A stretch of 64,000 bases of DNA, from NCBI GenBank assembly GCA_963726315.1, contig CAVSBZ010000002.1, positions 186,001 to 250,000 of the forward strand, in the 5' to 3' direction. Under the pieces are notes generated by a model that saw only the letters and a list, made by a program, of their open reading frames with translations, was not told where the DNA came from and searched no databases. Position 1 is the first letter of the stretch. Every line of letters starts with the position of its first letter. Below, one piece after another: positions 36,101-44,441 of the stretch. This DNA comes from FEB-25 sp963726315 (GTDB lineage Bacteria > Chloroflexota > Anaerolineae > Anaerolineales > UBA4823). Position numbers and translations under genes: made by a program.

Positions 36101-36625
36101 CGGGGAAAAATTGTAGATCGGGATGGGGTTGGTATCCATCACTTCACCGTTTTGAGCTACCCGCACGGCTGCTAACGACTTTTGGTAGTAGCCTCCCTCG
36201 GTGACTGTGTAGCTTTCAAACGCCACCAGCCAGTAAGTGCCATTCCAGGCAATTTTTGGGTTATCTTGGGTCGCTTTTGCTTGGGTGATTACGAACGGCA
36301 CAGCGTCCAGAAGGTTACCGTCGGCATCCAGCCGCATGCCATATATATCGCTCGCTGTCTCGTAGAACTCGCCAACCCCGTTGGGCATCGAACGCCAATC
36401 AGCCCAAGCTGCCAGGAGGATATCTCCACCGCGCTCGATGACTGGTGTTCGCTGTATCCCGGCTGCCATGCCGATGCTGTCATCGCCCGGTAGCCAGTTG
36501 GAGGGGGTCAGGGTCGACGCCTGGGCCAACGCCCTCCCACCCACCATCCATGCCGCCGCTATTACGAGTGCAATACAGGCAGTCAAAATTCCAAGCCTGA
36601 TTCCGAACCGTTGTCTGTTGATCAT
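33122..36625 (-). CDS. large secreted protein with PKD and cadherin-like domains
   Basis: A 1,167-residue exported protein. Signal peptide 1-35 (ending ALAQA), then about 750 residues of beta-strand repeats of WxVxxxxxS type (NWVVVAETSD, WLVAFESYT, YLVTWNNSSG), probably a beta-propeller. Two PKD domains follow (about 800-890 and 895-980; WDFDDGSS is diagnostic) and two cadherin-like/VCBS repeats (about 985-1080 and 1080-1160; GSFTYTPAAGxSGVDTFTYH). The C-terminus is IRLPLVWGKV. The start at 36,625 follows GAGGAG. Probably a surface adhesin or carbohydrate/protein-binding protein. Confidence 0.85.
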   Translation of the reverse strand: MINRQRFGIRLGILTACIALVIAAAWMVGGRALAQASTLTPSNWLPGDDSIGMAAGIQRTPVIERGGDILLAAWADWRSMPNGVGEFYETASDIYGMRLDADGNLLDAVPFVITQAKATQDNPKIAWNGTYWLVAFESYTVTEGGYYQKSLAAVRVAQNGEVMDTNPIPIYNFSPVGGAWAIASDGNNWVVVAETSDSNSSLKAIRISASGTVEQPPKLLVRSTYYLRSNLRLAYAGGVYMFTWMDYSDTLALRFDSALNVLDAGPITLVADHGLESIVSNSNQFYITWHKTLPDFTIGVMGSRVNTTGQKLDPDGVIISGSYQPEYGTTTSVAWDGVNWRVTWGNNSGVRIARVNADGLVLDPGGVALTGPSTGATAGTLSGGVQIVWASYISAEDDIYTANVSGGNSAGPTTGLSLSSPMQIRSDVAVGTNGYMVTYRSDIGGARRIMAQPLDANGDPVSAGPILLDSGDNLYGPDIPAVAWNGSLYLVTWNNSSGIVAQRMLQDGTLVDPTPFLVTTGFGPTDVSALGDLFMVVGLRYDSYPEFVYGVGARVRGSDGVVLDPSGITLSGTFARWASVTTLGDRWLAVWHVTWTHDNLMGSTTGSFVNADGSSPGEFSINGPYSAGGGNGIFEVAVAANSSKALVLQSSELTSGVETDLSANVVNTDGSVQPAVNLTPWQGNQYRPRVAWDGSQFVVVYNEQKNRFAPSTLDQLDARSDLFGMRVSEAGTAIDPNGFAFSISRTGEAYPNVTAAGGVSLITGSVVRNEAPFATYRVGYQRFGVGGNQWPVAVASANRSGGDAPLDVSFSSTGSTDPDGSISTYAWDFDDGSSSNLANPSHIYTVPGNYVASLTITDNQGAQSVNTVALAVSAPNQAPVAVATAIPLSGEPPLDVTFYSEESYDPDGALGNIRWQFHDGSVYWGSMAYFTYPVAGIYQVTLTVFDDRGATGSDTLDIYVGQPNQPPTAINDVYVTQQDTILAVPVGLGVLSNDSDPENNLLIAVLDSGPTHGTLDLNNNGSFTYTPAAGYSGVDTFTYHANDGAADSNLATVSITVTHVNNAPLAVDDFFNAQINQALVVAAPGVLLNDSDVDNDPITAVLDSVPTHGTLVLNTDGSFTYTPAAGFSGVDTFTYHTNDGVSDSNIATVQISVTGYQIRLPLVWGKV

Positions 36626-37055
36626 GTTGCTCTCCTCAATCGATGAATTTATAGTCTTATCCACTGCACTCAGAGACGGTGTTTAGACTTCATACCCGGC
36701 AGAAAGGTTCTGTTCTGGCGATTCCAGGTTCTTATTTCAATACCTGATCGTACTGAAAACCTGTTTCAGGTCTCAGGGATTTCTGCCGAGCCCAGTTACC
36801 CCAGCAGCTGCTAACCATGCTCCCTGGCAGGGATGATAACGAGCCTTCTTTGGTCTGTTATAAACAAGACCAGCATCAAGTGGACTACACGATTTACTGC
36901 AACCCAATGGGAATGGGTACCAGCCTGATGCCAACACACAGGTAGCTACGGAACGATAACCGTATTTTTTTCTACTCTTGGTGAACCAGCCGAAGACGAT
37001 TCCCGGTTGTTAGAAATTACTATCCCGATGATACTCTGCGAATGAGTGAATATTC
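36626..37055. other. long upstream region of the secreted-protein gene
   Basis: No gene. Over 400 bases precede the start codon on the minus strand, with several short stems (for example CCTGAAACAGG, and CCTGCCAGGG). A long 5' leader is possible; no known riboswitch was recognised. Confidence 0.35.
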
Positions 37056-37116
37056 ATAATATACACCCAAATTGTCCATATATAATTAAAGCTTGATTAG
37101 GGTTAGTTTATATGGA
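37056..37116. repeat. right copy of the direct repeat
   Basis: Partner of 32,934-32,996: same ATAATATACACCC opening and TTGATTAGGGTT block. Distance between copies is about 4.1 kb and spans one gene. Confidence 0.65.
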
Positions 37117-37123
37117 GGTGAGC

Positions 37124-37600
37124 TTACTTGTGGCGTGTTTTGAATATCGCCAGCCACTCGCTCACTTCCTCTTCGCTGAGTGGTTGGTCAGCGGCATCGT
37201 ACGTATTGGCGAGCCGCCCCTGCAGGGTGGTCTGTATCAGCTTGGAGAAATCCTCCCCACGTAGCACCCTAGAATGCACCTCCCGTGCCGCTGACTGCAC
37301 GTCGCGGTCGGAGGTGACCACCACCCAGTTTGCTGCCGACTTGCCGAGCTTCACCAGTCGCCTGCGGATAGCCTCATCTGCCGTCTGGCTCGCCAGCACA
37401 AAGTGCGCTCGCACCCTGCCGTAATTACGCACACCCGCCTGCCCGGGCGGTGCGCCATCGAAGTACACTTCCAGCTTATGCCGGCTCTGCTGCCCGAAGC
37501 GGTTCAGCAGATCCACCAGGCGCTCTTCATCGTCCGGCATGCTCAGGCTGAGCCCGGGGATCTTCGCAATCAAGTTGTGTCCATCGATGATGTAGTTCAC
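37124..37600 (-). CDS. NYN-domain (YacP-like) nuclease
   Basis: A 158-residue protein of the NYN/PIN-like RNase fold. Acidic residues expected in the metal site are visible: Asp6 in YIIDGHNL, Asp in VYFDGAPPG, and Asp/Asp in VVTSDRDVQSAA. YacP (Rae1) is a ribosome-associated mRNA endonuclease in Bacillus. Length is close to the family. It stands alone, with the direct repeat immediately downstream. Confidence 0.85.
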   Translation of the reverse strand: MNYIIDGHNLIAKIPGLSLSMPDDEERLVDLLNRFGQQSRHKLEVYFDGAPPGQAGVRNYGRVRAHFVLASQTADEAIRRRLVKLGKSAANWVVVTSDRDVQSAAREVHSRVLRGEDFSKLIQTTLQGRLANTYDAADQPLSEEEVSEWLAIFKTRHK

Positions 37601-37726
37601 TTTACAGTGCCTTTATTTTCGCTGTTTAGCCTGCCTCATACCGTACCGCCTCTACAAGCAACCACTAAAATACCCGAATGGATAGTTTATCATGCCGTAG
37701 GCAGCCTCCACAAAAACATTTCCGCC

Positions 37727-37960
37727 GTAATTACTCACCCATTTTTTGAATATTCATAATAACTTGACCTTTGAATAGCCCATACCTCAATACTCCTCCC
37801 CTAAAAACATGTTTTTTTGTTTTCGTTGCCTAGCGAACTGTTTTTGTGAGCGTGGTGGGGGAGGCGGGAGGGGTATTCCGTTTTTTTAGTCTCTATGATA
37901 GGAGTTATCGTCTCAATTTTTGAATGTGTCAAGGTTGTCTTTCAATCGGTGAGTAATTAC
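37727..37960. mobile_element. 234-bp MITE-like element with target duplication
   Basis: Perfect 13-bp terminal inverted repeats GTAATTACTCACC/GGTGAGTAATTAC (37,727-37,739 and 37,948-37,960). Flanks are TTTCCGCC (37,719-37,726) and TTTCTGCC (37,961-37,968), seven of eight identical, as expected of an aged 8-bp target duplication. No coding capacity. The AAAAACATGTTTTT palindrome lies inside. Confidence 0.7.
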
Positions 37961-38161
37961 TTTCTGCCGACAGTCCAGCTGGGTGTTCTGCTTATGGCTC
38001 CCATCCCTCACTTACCAGTGCCGTCCGCTCTCATCTGCAGGCTGCACTGGCCCCTCTTCCGTGCCTTGAAATTGTTGCCTCACTGCCCACAGGGCGAGGT
38101 ATAATTCTCGTCGCTAATTAGCCGAAGAGCTGGTGCAGGAGGATGAAGGAGACAAGCTGCC

Positions 38162-39841
38162 ATGAGAGACCCTGAAAAACTTAAACAGCTGCGAAGGTTG
38201 CTGCAGGAGTGGGAGCAGGACGAGTTGCAGGATGCCCTTTCCGCTATCCCTGAGCGACAGGCGAGTTTCATCACCACCTCGTCTGAGCCCGTGGAGCGCC
38301 TGTATACCCCGCTCGACCTGCCCGACTTCGACTACCTGACCGACCTGGGCTTCCCCGGCGAGTATCCCTACACCCGCGGGGTGCACCCCACCCTCCACCG
38401 CAGCCGCCTGTGGACCATGCGCATGTTCGCCGGTTTCGGCACTGCTGAGGAGACCAATGCCCGCTTCAAGTACCTTCTCGAGCAGGGGCAAACGGGTCTC
38501 TCCATCGCCTACGACCTGCCCACCCTGATGGGCTACGACACCGATGCTCCCGAAGCCCTTGGCGAGTTCGGTAAGTGTGGCGTGGCGGTATCCTCTCTCA
38601 AGGATATGGAGGTGCTGCTTCAGGGCATCCCGCTGAACAGGGTCTCCACCAGTATGACGATTAACTCGCCTGCCGCCATCATCTGGGCTATGTATATCGC
38701 CGCCGCCGAGAAGCAGGGTGTGACGCCCGACCAGCTGCGCGGCACCACACAGAACGATATCCTCAAAGAGTACATCGCCCAGAAAGAGTACATCTTCCCA
38801 CCCGAGCAATCCATGCGCCTTGTGGTGGATACCATCGAGTTCGGCACCACCACGGTCCCCCAATGGAACACGATCAGCATCTCGGGCTATCACATCCGCG
38901 AGGCCGGCTCGACCGCCGCACAGGAGCTGGCGTTCACCCTGGCCGACGGCATGGAGTACGTTCGCTGGGCACTCCAGCGCGGCATGGACATCGACAGCTT
39001 CGCCCCCCGCTTGAGCTTCTTCTTCAACGCTCACAACGACTTCTTTGAAGAGATCGCCAAGTATCGCGCTGCCCGGCGCATCTGGGCACATGAGATGCGC
39101 CACACTTTCAAGGCGCAGAGCGAGCGTTCGTGGCTGATGCGTTTCCACACTCAAACGGCCGGCGTATCGCTCACCGCTCAGCAGCCTGAGATCAATATCG
39201 TGCGCGTGGCCATCCAGGCATTGGCCGCGGTATTGGGCGGCACCCAGTCACTGCATACCAACAGTATGGATGAAGCCTTGGCACTCCCCTCTCAGCACGC
39301 CGCCACCGTTGCCCTGCGCACCCAGCAGATCATCGCCGAGGAGTCAGGCGTTGCCAACACGGTTGACCCACTTGCCGGTTCCTACTTCCTGGAAGCCTCC
39401 ACCCGCCGCATCGAGGCCGAGGCTTACGACTACTTCCGCCGCATCGATGAGCTCGGCGGCGTGCTGCCCGCCATTGAGAAGGGCTTCTTCCAGAGCGAGA
39501 TCTCCGACGCTGCCTACCGCTACCAGTGCGAGATCGACGCCGGTATTCGCCACATCGTGGGTGTAAACGCTTACGCTGAAGACAAGCCCCTCGCCATCCC
39601 CCTGCTGGAGATGGACCCTGCTGGGTATGCCCGCCAGGTGGAGCGCCTGAGGTGGGTGCGCACCACCCGCGACAATGCTCAGGTAGGGCAGGCACTAGAC
39701 CAGCTACGTATCGCCTGCCACGGCACGGAGAATACCATGCCCTACATCCTGGAGGCAGTGCGTGCTTACGCCACCCTCTCCGAGATCATCGGTGTGATGA
39801 AGGGCGAGTTTGGAACTTACCAGGAACCCACCTGGATCTAA
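38162..39841 (+). CDS. B12-dependent acyl-CoA mutase, large (catalytic) subunit
   Basis: A 559-residue homologue of the methylmalonyl-CoA mutase substrate-binding domain, without the C-terminal B12 domain. Carbon-skeleton rearrangement of an acyl-CoA is expected with a separate small B12 subunit, not found in this window. By eye, the position of substrate-gating Tyr89 of methylmalonyl-CoA mutase is His (HPTLHRSRLWTMR) and the carboxylate-binding Arg207 is Gln (EYIAQKEYIFPP). Gln there occurs in isobutyryl- and 2-hydroxyisobutyryl-CoA mutases, so the substrate is probably not methylmalonyl-CoA. WNTISISGYHIREAGSTAAQ is fully conserved. Confidence 0.88.
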   Translation: MRDPEKLKQLRRLLQEWEQDELQDALSAIPERQASFITTSSEPVERLYTPLDLPDFDYLTDLGFPGEYPYTRGVHPTLHRSRLWTMRMFAGFGTAEETNARFKYLLEQGQTGLSIAYDLPTLMGYDTDAPEALGEFGKCGVAVSSLKDMEVLLQGIPLNRVSTSMTINSPAAIIWAMYIAAAEKQGVTPDQLRGTTQNDILKEYIAQKEYIFPPEQSMRLVVDTIEFGTTTVPQWNTISISGYHIREAGSTAAQELAFTLADGMEYVRWALQRGMDIDSFAPRLSFFFNAHNDFFEEIAKYRAARRIWAHEMRHTFKAQSERSWLMRFHTQTAGVSLTAQQPEINIVRVAIQALAAVLGGTQSLHTNSMDEALALPSQHAATVALRTQQIIAEESGVANTVDPLAGSYFLEASTRRIEAEAYDYFRRIDELGGVLPAIEKGFFQSEISDAAYRYQCEIDAGIRHIVGVNAYAEDKPLAIPLLEMDPAGYARQVERLRWVRTTRDNAQVGQALDQLRIACHGTENTMPYILEAVRAYATLSEIIGVMKGEFGTYQEPTWI

Positions 39842-39877
39842 AATTCCTTTATAGGGATATTTCCCACGGAGATCAAC

Positions 39878-41080
39878 ATGGCAAACATCAAGAAGACTCA
39901 AGGTGTGATCGGTATACTTACCGGCGGCGGTGACGTGCCCGGCCTCAACCCGGCTATCCGCGCCGTGACCATCCGCGCCCTGCGCGAGGGCTACAAGGTA
40001 ATCGGTCTGCGGCGCGGCTGGGCAGGCATCATCGACGTGATCCGCGACGAGCAAGCCGACAACTCAGACAACTTCCAGATCCTCACCGAAGAAGTGGTTA
40101 ACAAGGCCGGCCGTACCGGTGGTACCTTCCTTCATACCTCCCGGACGCGACCTTCGGCAGTCAAGAAAAACAACGTGCCCACACACCTGGCAGATAAGTA
40201 CGCCGCCGAGACGAACGACCTGACCCCCGAGGTGCTCAAAAACCTGGACTGGCTGGGCGTCGATTACCTGATCCCCATCGGCGGCGATGACACGCTGAGC
40301 TACGGAGTGCGCCTGTACCAGGAAGGGATGAAGGTCATTGCCATCCCCAAGACGATGGATAACGACGTGCCCGGCACCGATTACTGCATCGGCTTCAGCA
40401 CCTGCGTGACGCGCACCATCCAGCTGACCAACAGCCTGCGTACCATCGCCGGCTCGCATGAACGCATTATGGTGCTGGAAGTGTTTGGGCGTTACGCCGG
40501 CTTCACCGCCATGCTTCCCACTATGGCTGGGGCTGCCAACCGTTGCGTGATCCCTGAGTACAAGTTCAACATCGACCGCCTGGCGGAGCTGCTGGTGTAT
40601 GACCGCAACCGCAACCCGTCCAAGTATGCCGTGGTGCTTGTCTCGGAGGGAGCCATGTTCGAGGGTGGTGAGATGGTCTTCAAAGACAAAACCGCCGACG
40701 CCTACGGGCACGCCAAGCTGGGTGGGATCGGTGACCTGGTGTCGGTACGCCTAGGCGAGCTGACCGCCAAATTTAACAACGGTAAGCCGATTAACATCAT
40801 TGACCAGAAGCTGGGCTATATGGTGCGCGGCGGTGATCCCGATGCTATCGACTCGATCGTGCCAATGGCGTACGGCAACCTTGCGTTGAACCTGGCAATG
40901 AAAAAGGTGCATGGCAGGCTGGTGGTATTAAAGAATGGGCGCTATGATAACATGCCCATCGATGTAGTCACCGGCACCAAAAAGATGGTGGACATCAAGA
41001 CGTATTACAACTGCGAGCGCCTCAGACCGCACTATGAGAGCTTTGAGATGAAACCGTTGTTTATTATGACCAGCGAGTGA
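39878..41080 (+). CDS. pfp: phosphofructokinase, PPi-dependent type
   Basis: A 400-residue PfkA-superfamily enzyme phosphorylating fructose 6-phosphate. GGGDVPGLN (16-24) and MDNDVPGTD (160-168) form the active site. Two residues mark the phosphoryl donor: Asp138 in GGDD (ATP enzymes have Gly) and Lys158 in IPKTMDND (ATP enzymes have Gly). Both point to pyrophosphate, making the step reversible. It follows the mutase by 36 bases and ends before a palindromic terminator-like repeat. Confidence 0.88.
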   Translation: MANIKKTQGVIGILTGGGDVPGLNPAIRAVTIRALREGYKVIGLRRGWAGIIDVIRDEQADNSDNFQILTEEVVNKAGRTGGTFLHTSRTRPSAVKKNNVPTHLADKYAAETNDLTPEVLKNLDWLGVDYLIPIGGDDTLSYGVRLYQEGMKVIAIPKTMDNDVPGTDYCIGFSTCVTRTIQLTNSLRTIAGSHERIMVLEVFGRYAGFTAMLPTMAGAANRCVIPEYKFNIDRLAELLVYDRNRNPSKYAVVLVSEGAMFEGGEMVFKDKTADAYGHAKLGGIGDLVSVRLGELTAKFNNGKPINIIDQKLGYMVRGGDPDAIDSIVPMAYGNLALNLAMKKVHGRLVVLKNGRYDNMPIDVVTGTKKMVDIKTYYNCERLRPHYESFEMKPLFIMTSE

Positions 41081-41095
41081 GAAAGAAAGTTTATT

Positions 41096-41128
41096 GTAGG
41101 GGCGTAGCGTCGCTGCGCCCCTACTTTT
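41096..41128 (+). terminator. palindromic repeat acting as terminator of pfp
   Basis: GTAGGGGCG pairs with CGCCCCTAC (41,096-41,104 with 41,116-41,124), followed by TTTT. It is a member of the TAGGGGC palindrome family found about nine times in this window. Confidence 0.65.
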
Positions 41129-41172
41129 CGGGGGTCATTAATCCCGGTATTTATTGCGTTTGATTCATTTTA

Positions 41173-41216
41173 TAGGGGCACGATTATGCCTGCGCATGCA
41201 GGATTTCGTGCCCTAC
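41173..41216. repeat. TAGGGGC-family palindrome
   Basis: TAGGGGCACGA pairs with TCGTGCCCTA, with an inner stem CCTGC/GCAGG. It lies 22 bases beyond the stop of the minus-strand membrane-protein gene and could serve as its terminator. Confidence 0.6.
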
Positions 41217-41237
41217 CCATAATTTTCGATCTTATTC

Positions 41238-41768
41238 CTATTTCATCTTCCGTGCGTGGTAGAAAATCCCCAGTACCGTCAGCACCACGATGACCAGGCT
41301 GCCGTACGTCCCATTCAGCGACGGGATGAGCGCCTGCATCGCCCCGCGCACCACCAGCATCGACCCGAGCAGGCTGGCGAAAATGATCAAGCCCCAATCC
41401 ACGAAGCGGTTGAACAGCACCGCCCCGATTAGACCACCCACTAAGGCGAATATCCAGCTCCAGAAGCTTACCCCCATACCCAGCAGGTTCATAAAGCCGA
41501 TCACCACTGCCCCCCCGGCGATGAAACCGAGCACCATGGCGATGATCTTGGTGAACGCCTTGCCGATGAACCCCAGCACCCCGAACACCACCGCAAAGCC
41601 GGCAATGACGAAGAACCCCAACCAGGTGTCGTAGGGCTCATTGAATAGACCCAGGAACCCGAAACCGAGCATGGCTCCCGCACCTGCACCCAGCAGCCAC
41701 ATGCGGTTGCCCCACAACCACACGACGATCCCCAATACCAGCAGCGACAGACCAGTGAAAAGTAACAT
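41238..41768 (-). CDS. DUF4203-like polytopic membrane protein
   Basis: A 176-residue, almost wholly hydrophobic protein with about seven helices separated by one- or two-residue turns and many Gly residues (GAGAGAMLGFGFLGLF, FALVGGLIGAVLF). The pattern resembles TMEM198/DUF4203. Function is unknown. AAGGAG precedes the ATG. No operon partner. Confidence 0.65.
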   Translation of the reverse strand: MLLFTGLSLLVLGIVVWLWGNRMWLLGAGAGAMLGFGFLGLFNEPYDTWLGFFVIAGFAVVFGVLGFIGKAFTKIIAMVLGFIAGGAVVIGFMNLLGMGVSFWSWIFALVGGLIGAVLFNRFVDWGLIIFASLLGSMLVVRGAMQALIPSLNGTYGSLVIVVLTVLGIFYHARKMK

Positions 41769-42203
41769 GTTTGCTCCTTATGATGATTAGACTATTCCTG
41801 TTAACACCGAAATGACCGGTGGGTTGCAGGGGTTGGCGAGTCGGACAATTTATAAAATATTGTCACTCTTTTGTTTTATGTAGGGGATAGCATTGTCGTT
41901 GTTTTGATGGCGCACGACCTTAATATAATATCACCACTGAGAACCCAGAGAACACTGAGAAAGAAAACTCTTTTATTTTTTGTAGGGGCGTGTCGCCGAC
42001 TCGCCCTTGTTTGTTTTTCATCGAAATCCAACAAACATTTCCTTGTGTAGGGGCTGACATCGTGCCACTGTTCTAGAAGCGCATGTTCCGCCCTTTCTGG
42101 TTTTTTAGGTCCGATTGGGTTATAAATCCACACCTTTCACCCGCTTTCAGGGTTATCATCATTGAACTAATGGCATAATAATTAATAATCTAAGGAGAAC
42201 AAG
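41769..42203. repeat. repeat-rich intergenic region
   Basis: It contains a TCACCACTGAGAACCCAGAG-type repeat (41,928-41,967), directly followed by a TGTAGGGGCG palindrome (41,981-42,007), and another TGTAGGGGC half copy near 42,054. The first type recurs at 46,249-46,283. No gene. Confidence 0.6.
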
Positions 42204-42374
42204 ATGAAGCTATCCCCACCGAAAATGATTACCTGGATCATCGCCCTGATACTGCTGGTGCTTGCCCTGCTCGGTTATCTCAAGGTCGTCGATGTACTCA
42301 CCCAGTATGAGTTCTGGTTGGCCGTGGTTTCTGCCGCCCTCATGCTGATAGCCACCCAGGTTAAAGGCCTATAA
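42204..42374 (+). CDS. 56-residue membrane peptide
   Basis: An ATG with an AAGGAG site seven bases upstream opens a 56-codon frame: MKLSPPKMITWIIALILLVL, then a second hydrophobic segment FWLAVVSAALMLIA, ending TQVKGL. Two helices joined by KVVDVLTQYE. The strong ribosome site and hydrophobic pattern support a real small membrane protein. Function unknown; it resembles short proteins annotated only as hypothetical. Confidence 0.6.
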   Translation: MKLSPPKMITWIIALILLVLALLGYLKVVDVLTQYEFWLAVVSAALMLIATQVKGL

Positions 42375-42512
42375 TTCAGCCCCACTTACCGGGTGGCTGT
42401 AAGCTAATTCCCGGGTAGGCAGTAACTCCGTGGTGGGCGGGGTAAACTTTCTATTTAATCGTTAAAGTGCCAAATATAACTGCGGAAGACAATCCCCGTC
42501 GATTTGCGCTAG

Positions 42513-43007
42513 CTATGGCGTGGTTTCCGCCGTTGCCACTTTGCCTCCGTGATAGTAAAGGATGTAAACTTTCGCCTGGTTATCAAAGATGCTTTCAGTA
42601 CCATAAAAGCTGTCCAGCGTGCCATGCTGCTGGTTTTCATACAACAGGCTGCCCTTCTCGAAGGACGCCGGACCTCTGAAAGGATACTCGGGCGATACCA
42701 GTTGCATGGCTTCTCTGAGAAAAGTGTATACCTTCATCGGGTCAGGGCAGGTGGCCAGCACCAACCCATAGTAGTTCATCACCCACAGCAACGGTCCATT
42801 GGCGGCAAAGATATGCTCTGTTCCGGTGAATGGATTGAAGCCATAATAACGGTCTGAATACCGGTAGCCATGCCGGGTAAACTCGAAACCGCGCGATCCG
42901 TCGTCGAACGTCTTTTCTCCACCCTCACCGCCGCTGGCATAACCTGAAGTTTTACATTCCAATATGAAATCGAGTAGGTTCATTGAAGCGCCTTTTTGGG
43001 GTTCCAT
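42513..43007 (-). CDS. DUF5680-like protein
   Basis: A 164-residue cytoplasmic protein. TSGYASGGEGGEKTFDDGSR and FRGPASFEKGSLLYENQQHG followed by FYGTESI and VYILYYHGG match, from memory, DUF5680, found alone or fused to HTH regulators. Function is unknown. It starts seven bases after the PLP-enzyme stop on the same strand; an alternative ATG at 42,983 (MNLLDF) would give a more usual N-terminus. Third gene of an operon with the PLP enzyme and FGGY kinase. Confidence 0.65.
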   Translation of the reverse strand: MEPQKGASMNLLDFILECKTSGYASGGEGGEKTFDDGSRGFEFTRHGYRYSDRYYGFNPFTGTEHIFAANGPLLWVMNYYGLVLATCPDPMKVYTFLREAMQLVSPEYPFRGPASFEKGSLLYENQQHGTLDSFYGTESIFDNQAKVYILYYHGGKVATAETTP

Positions 43008-43013
43008 CTCATC

Positions 43014-44429
43014 TTATACCTCATCATAGGTAGCTTCGAGATAATCCAGCATGCCTTGCTTGAGGAACGCCTGTCCATCCACGCTGCCCGACAGCCCGTA
43101 TAGTGCTCCACTCTTGGGGAAGGGTTGGGGCGGGTCTTTTGCGTAAGCCACGCCGTCCCTCAGGTCGCTAACAAACGCTTCCGCCACACCCGGCAGGGTG
43201 TTGCGCAGGGTGATACAGAAGTGGAACCCAGGGGGATTCTGGCATCCATTCATCCGCCAACCTTTGCCAATCAGGTAATCGTTGACGTGGTACATATTCA
43301 CCTGGTCGGAAATCATCCCTATCACAAAAGTGGACTTCCCCGCAATTTTTATCTCGGGGATACCGGCTATCCCCATGCGGATCTTATCCGCAGTGTCCAT
43401 GATCAGCCTGGCGGCTTTCAAGTAGCCCTCTTCACCCATCGTCACCATGGCAGCCCAGGTGGCGGCACTCAACCCACCCGACCGGCTCCCCTGGATCGTC
43501 GGAGAAACGTACAAGCCGCCCGCCCAATCTCCCACTGAGAAGAACTGGTAGCGCAGCAGCCTGTGGTTGCGCACCAGCAGGGTGGAGGTGCCTTTCAACG
43601 CATATCCATATTTGTGTGTATCGCACGACATGGTGGTCACCCCTGGCAGCCGGAAGTCGAACGGCGGGATGTCATAACCCAGTTTTTCGATCCACGGCAG
43701 AATGAAACCACCCAGGCAGCCATCCACATGCATGCCGATCTTATGCTCAAGCGCCAAATCAGAGAGTTTTTCCAGCGGGTCGATCACTCCATAGGGATAG
43801 TTGCCCGCTGACCCCGCCAGCGCCATGGTGTTGGGGGTGATTTTAGCCCGCATGGCCTCCACATCGGCTTCAAAATTCCCGTCCACCGCCACGGGCACCA
43901 TCTTGACCCCCAGGTAGTGTGCCGCCTTAAAGAACGCCGGGTGAATGGTGACCGGCACCACCATCTCGGGTTCGAGGATGCCCTTTTCCTCCCGTGCCCA
44001 CTCACGGTGAATATAAACCCCGTTGAAGATACTCTCCGTGCCCCCCGAGGTCACCGTCCCACACACTTCATCCTGCGGGTTGTACTGCTTAACTGCCTCG
44101 CCATGCAGCAGCCTGGCGACCATCGAGATGATCTCGGACTCAAATTTCGTGCCGCTGGGGCAGAGATCCCGCTGCAACAAGTTGACGTAGGAGAACAAAC
44201 TAAACACGCGGTTCAAGAAAGCGTAATGCTCTTTGCCTCCATGGTACATGGTGCCCGAGATCAAGCCGGTTTCCCAAAATTTATCTTCTTCCTCAGCCAT
44301 GCTGTGCAGCTCGTTGTAGATTTCGCCCGGGTCGAGGCCTTTTTCTGGGATGCTCGCATACGATTCAAATTTATCCTTATAGGGGTACAGGTTCCCAAAA
44401 ACACTTGCCAGTGGAGATGTTTCAGCCAT
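43014..44429 (-). CDS. PLP-dependent lyase, sphingosine-1-phosphate lyase-like
   Basis: A 471-residue group II decarboxylase-fold enzyme. The PLP lysine sits in MSCDTHKYGYALKGTS; VTSGGTESI binds the cofactor phosphate and HVDGCLGGFILPW holds the aspartate that contacts the pyridine nitrogen. These segments are closer to sphingosine-phosphate lyase than to glutamate decarboxylase. Such lyases split 2-amino-3-hydroxy-1-phosphates into phosphoethanolamine and an aldehyde. No membrane anchor. It lies 12 bases after the FGGY kinase gene, so kinase and lyase probably act in sequence. Confidence 0.82.
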   Translation of the reverse strand: MAETSPLASVFGNLYPYKDKFESYASIPEKGLDPGEIYNELHSMAEEEDKFWETGLISGTMYHGGKEHYAFLNRVFSLFSYVNLLQRDLCPSGTKFESEIISMVARLLHGEAVKQYNPQDEVCGTVTSGGTESIFNGVYIHREWAREEKGILEPEMVVPVTIHPAFFKAAHYLGVKMVPVAVDGNFEADVEAMRAKITPNTMALAGSAGNYPYGVIDPLEKLSDLALEHKIGMHVDGCLGGFILPWIEKLGYDIPPFDFRLPGVTTMSCDTHKYGYALKGTSTLLVRNHRLLRYQFFSVGDWAGGLYVSPTIQGSRSGGLSAATWAAMVTMGEEGYLKAARLIMDTADKIRMGIAGIPEIKIAGKSTFVIGMISDQVNMYHVNDYLIGKGWRMNGCQNPPGFHFCITLRNTLPGVAEAFVSDLRDGVAYAKDPPQPFPKSGALYGLSGSVDGQAFLKQGMLDYLEATYDEV

Positions 44430-44441
44430 TTTTGATCCTTT

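Noticed and set aside
38114..39154. 346-codon frame on the minus strand opposite the mutase gene
   Set aside because: Shadow of a GC-rich gene; no ribosome site and the plus-strand protein is unambiguous.
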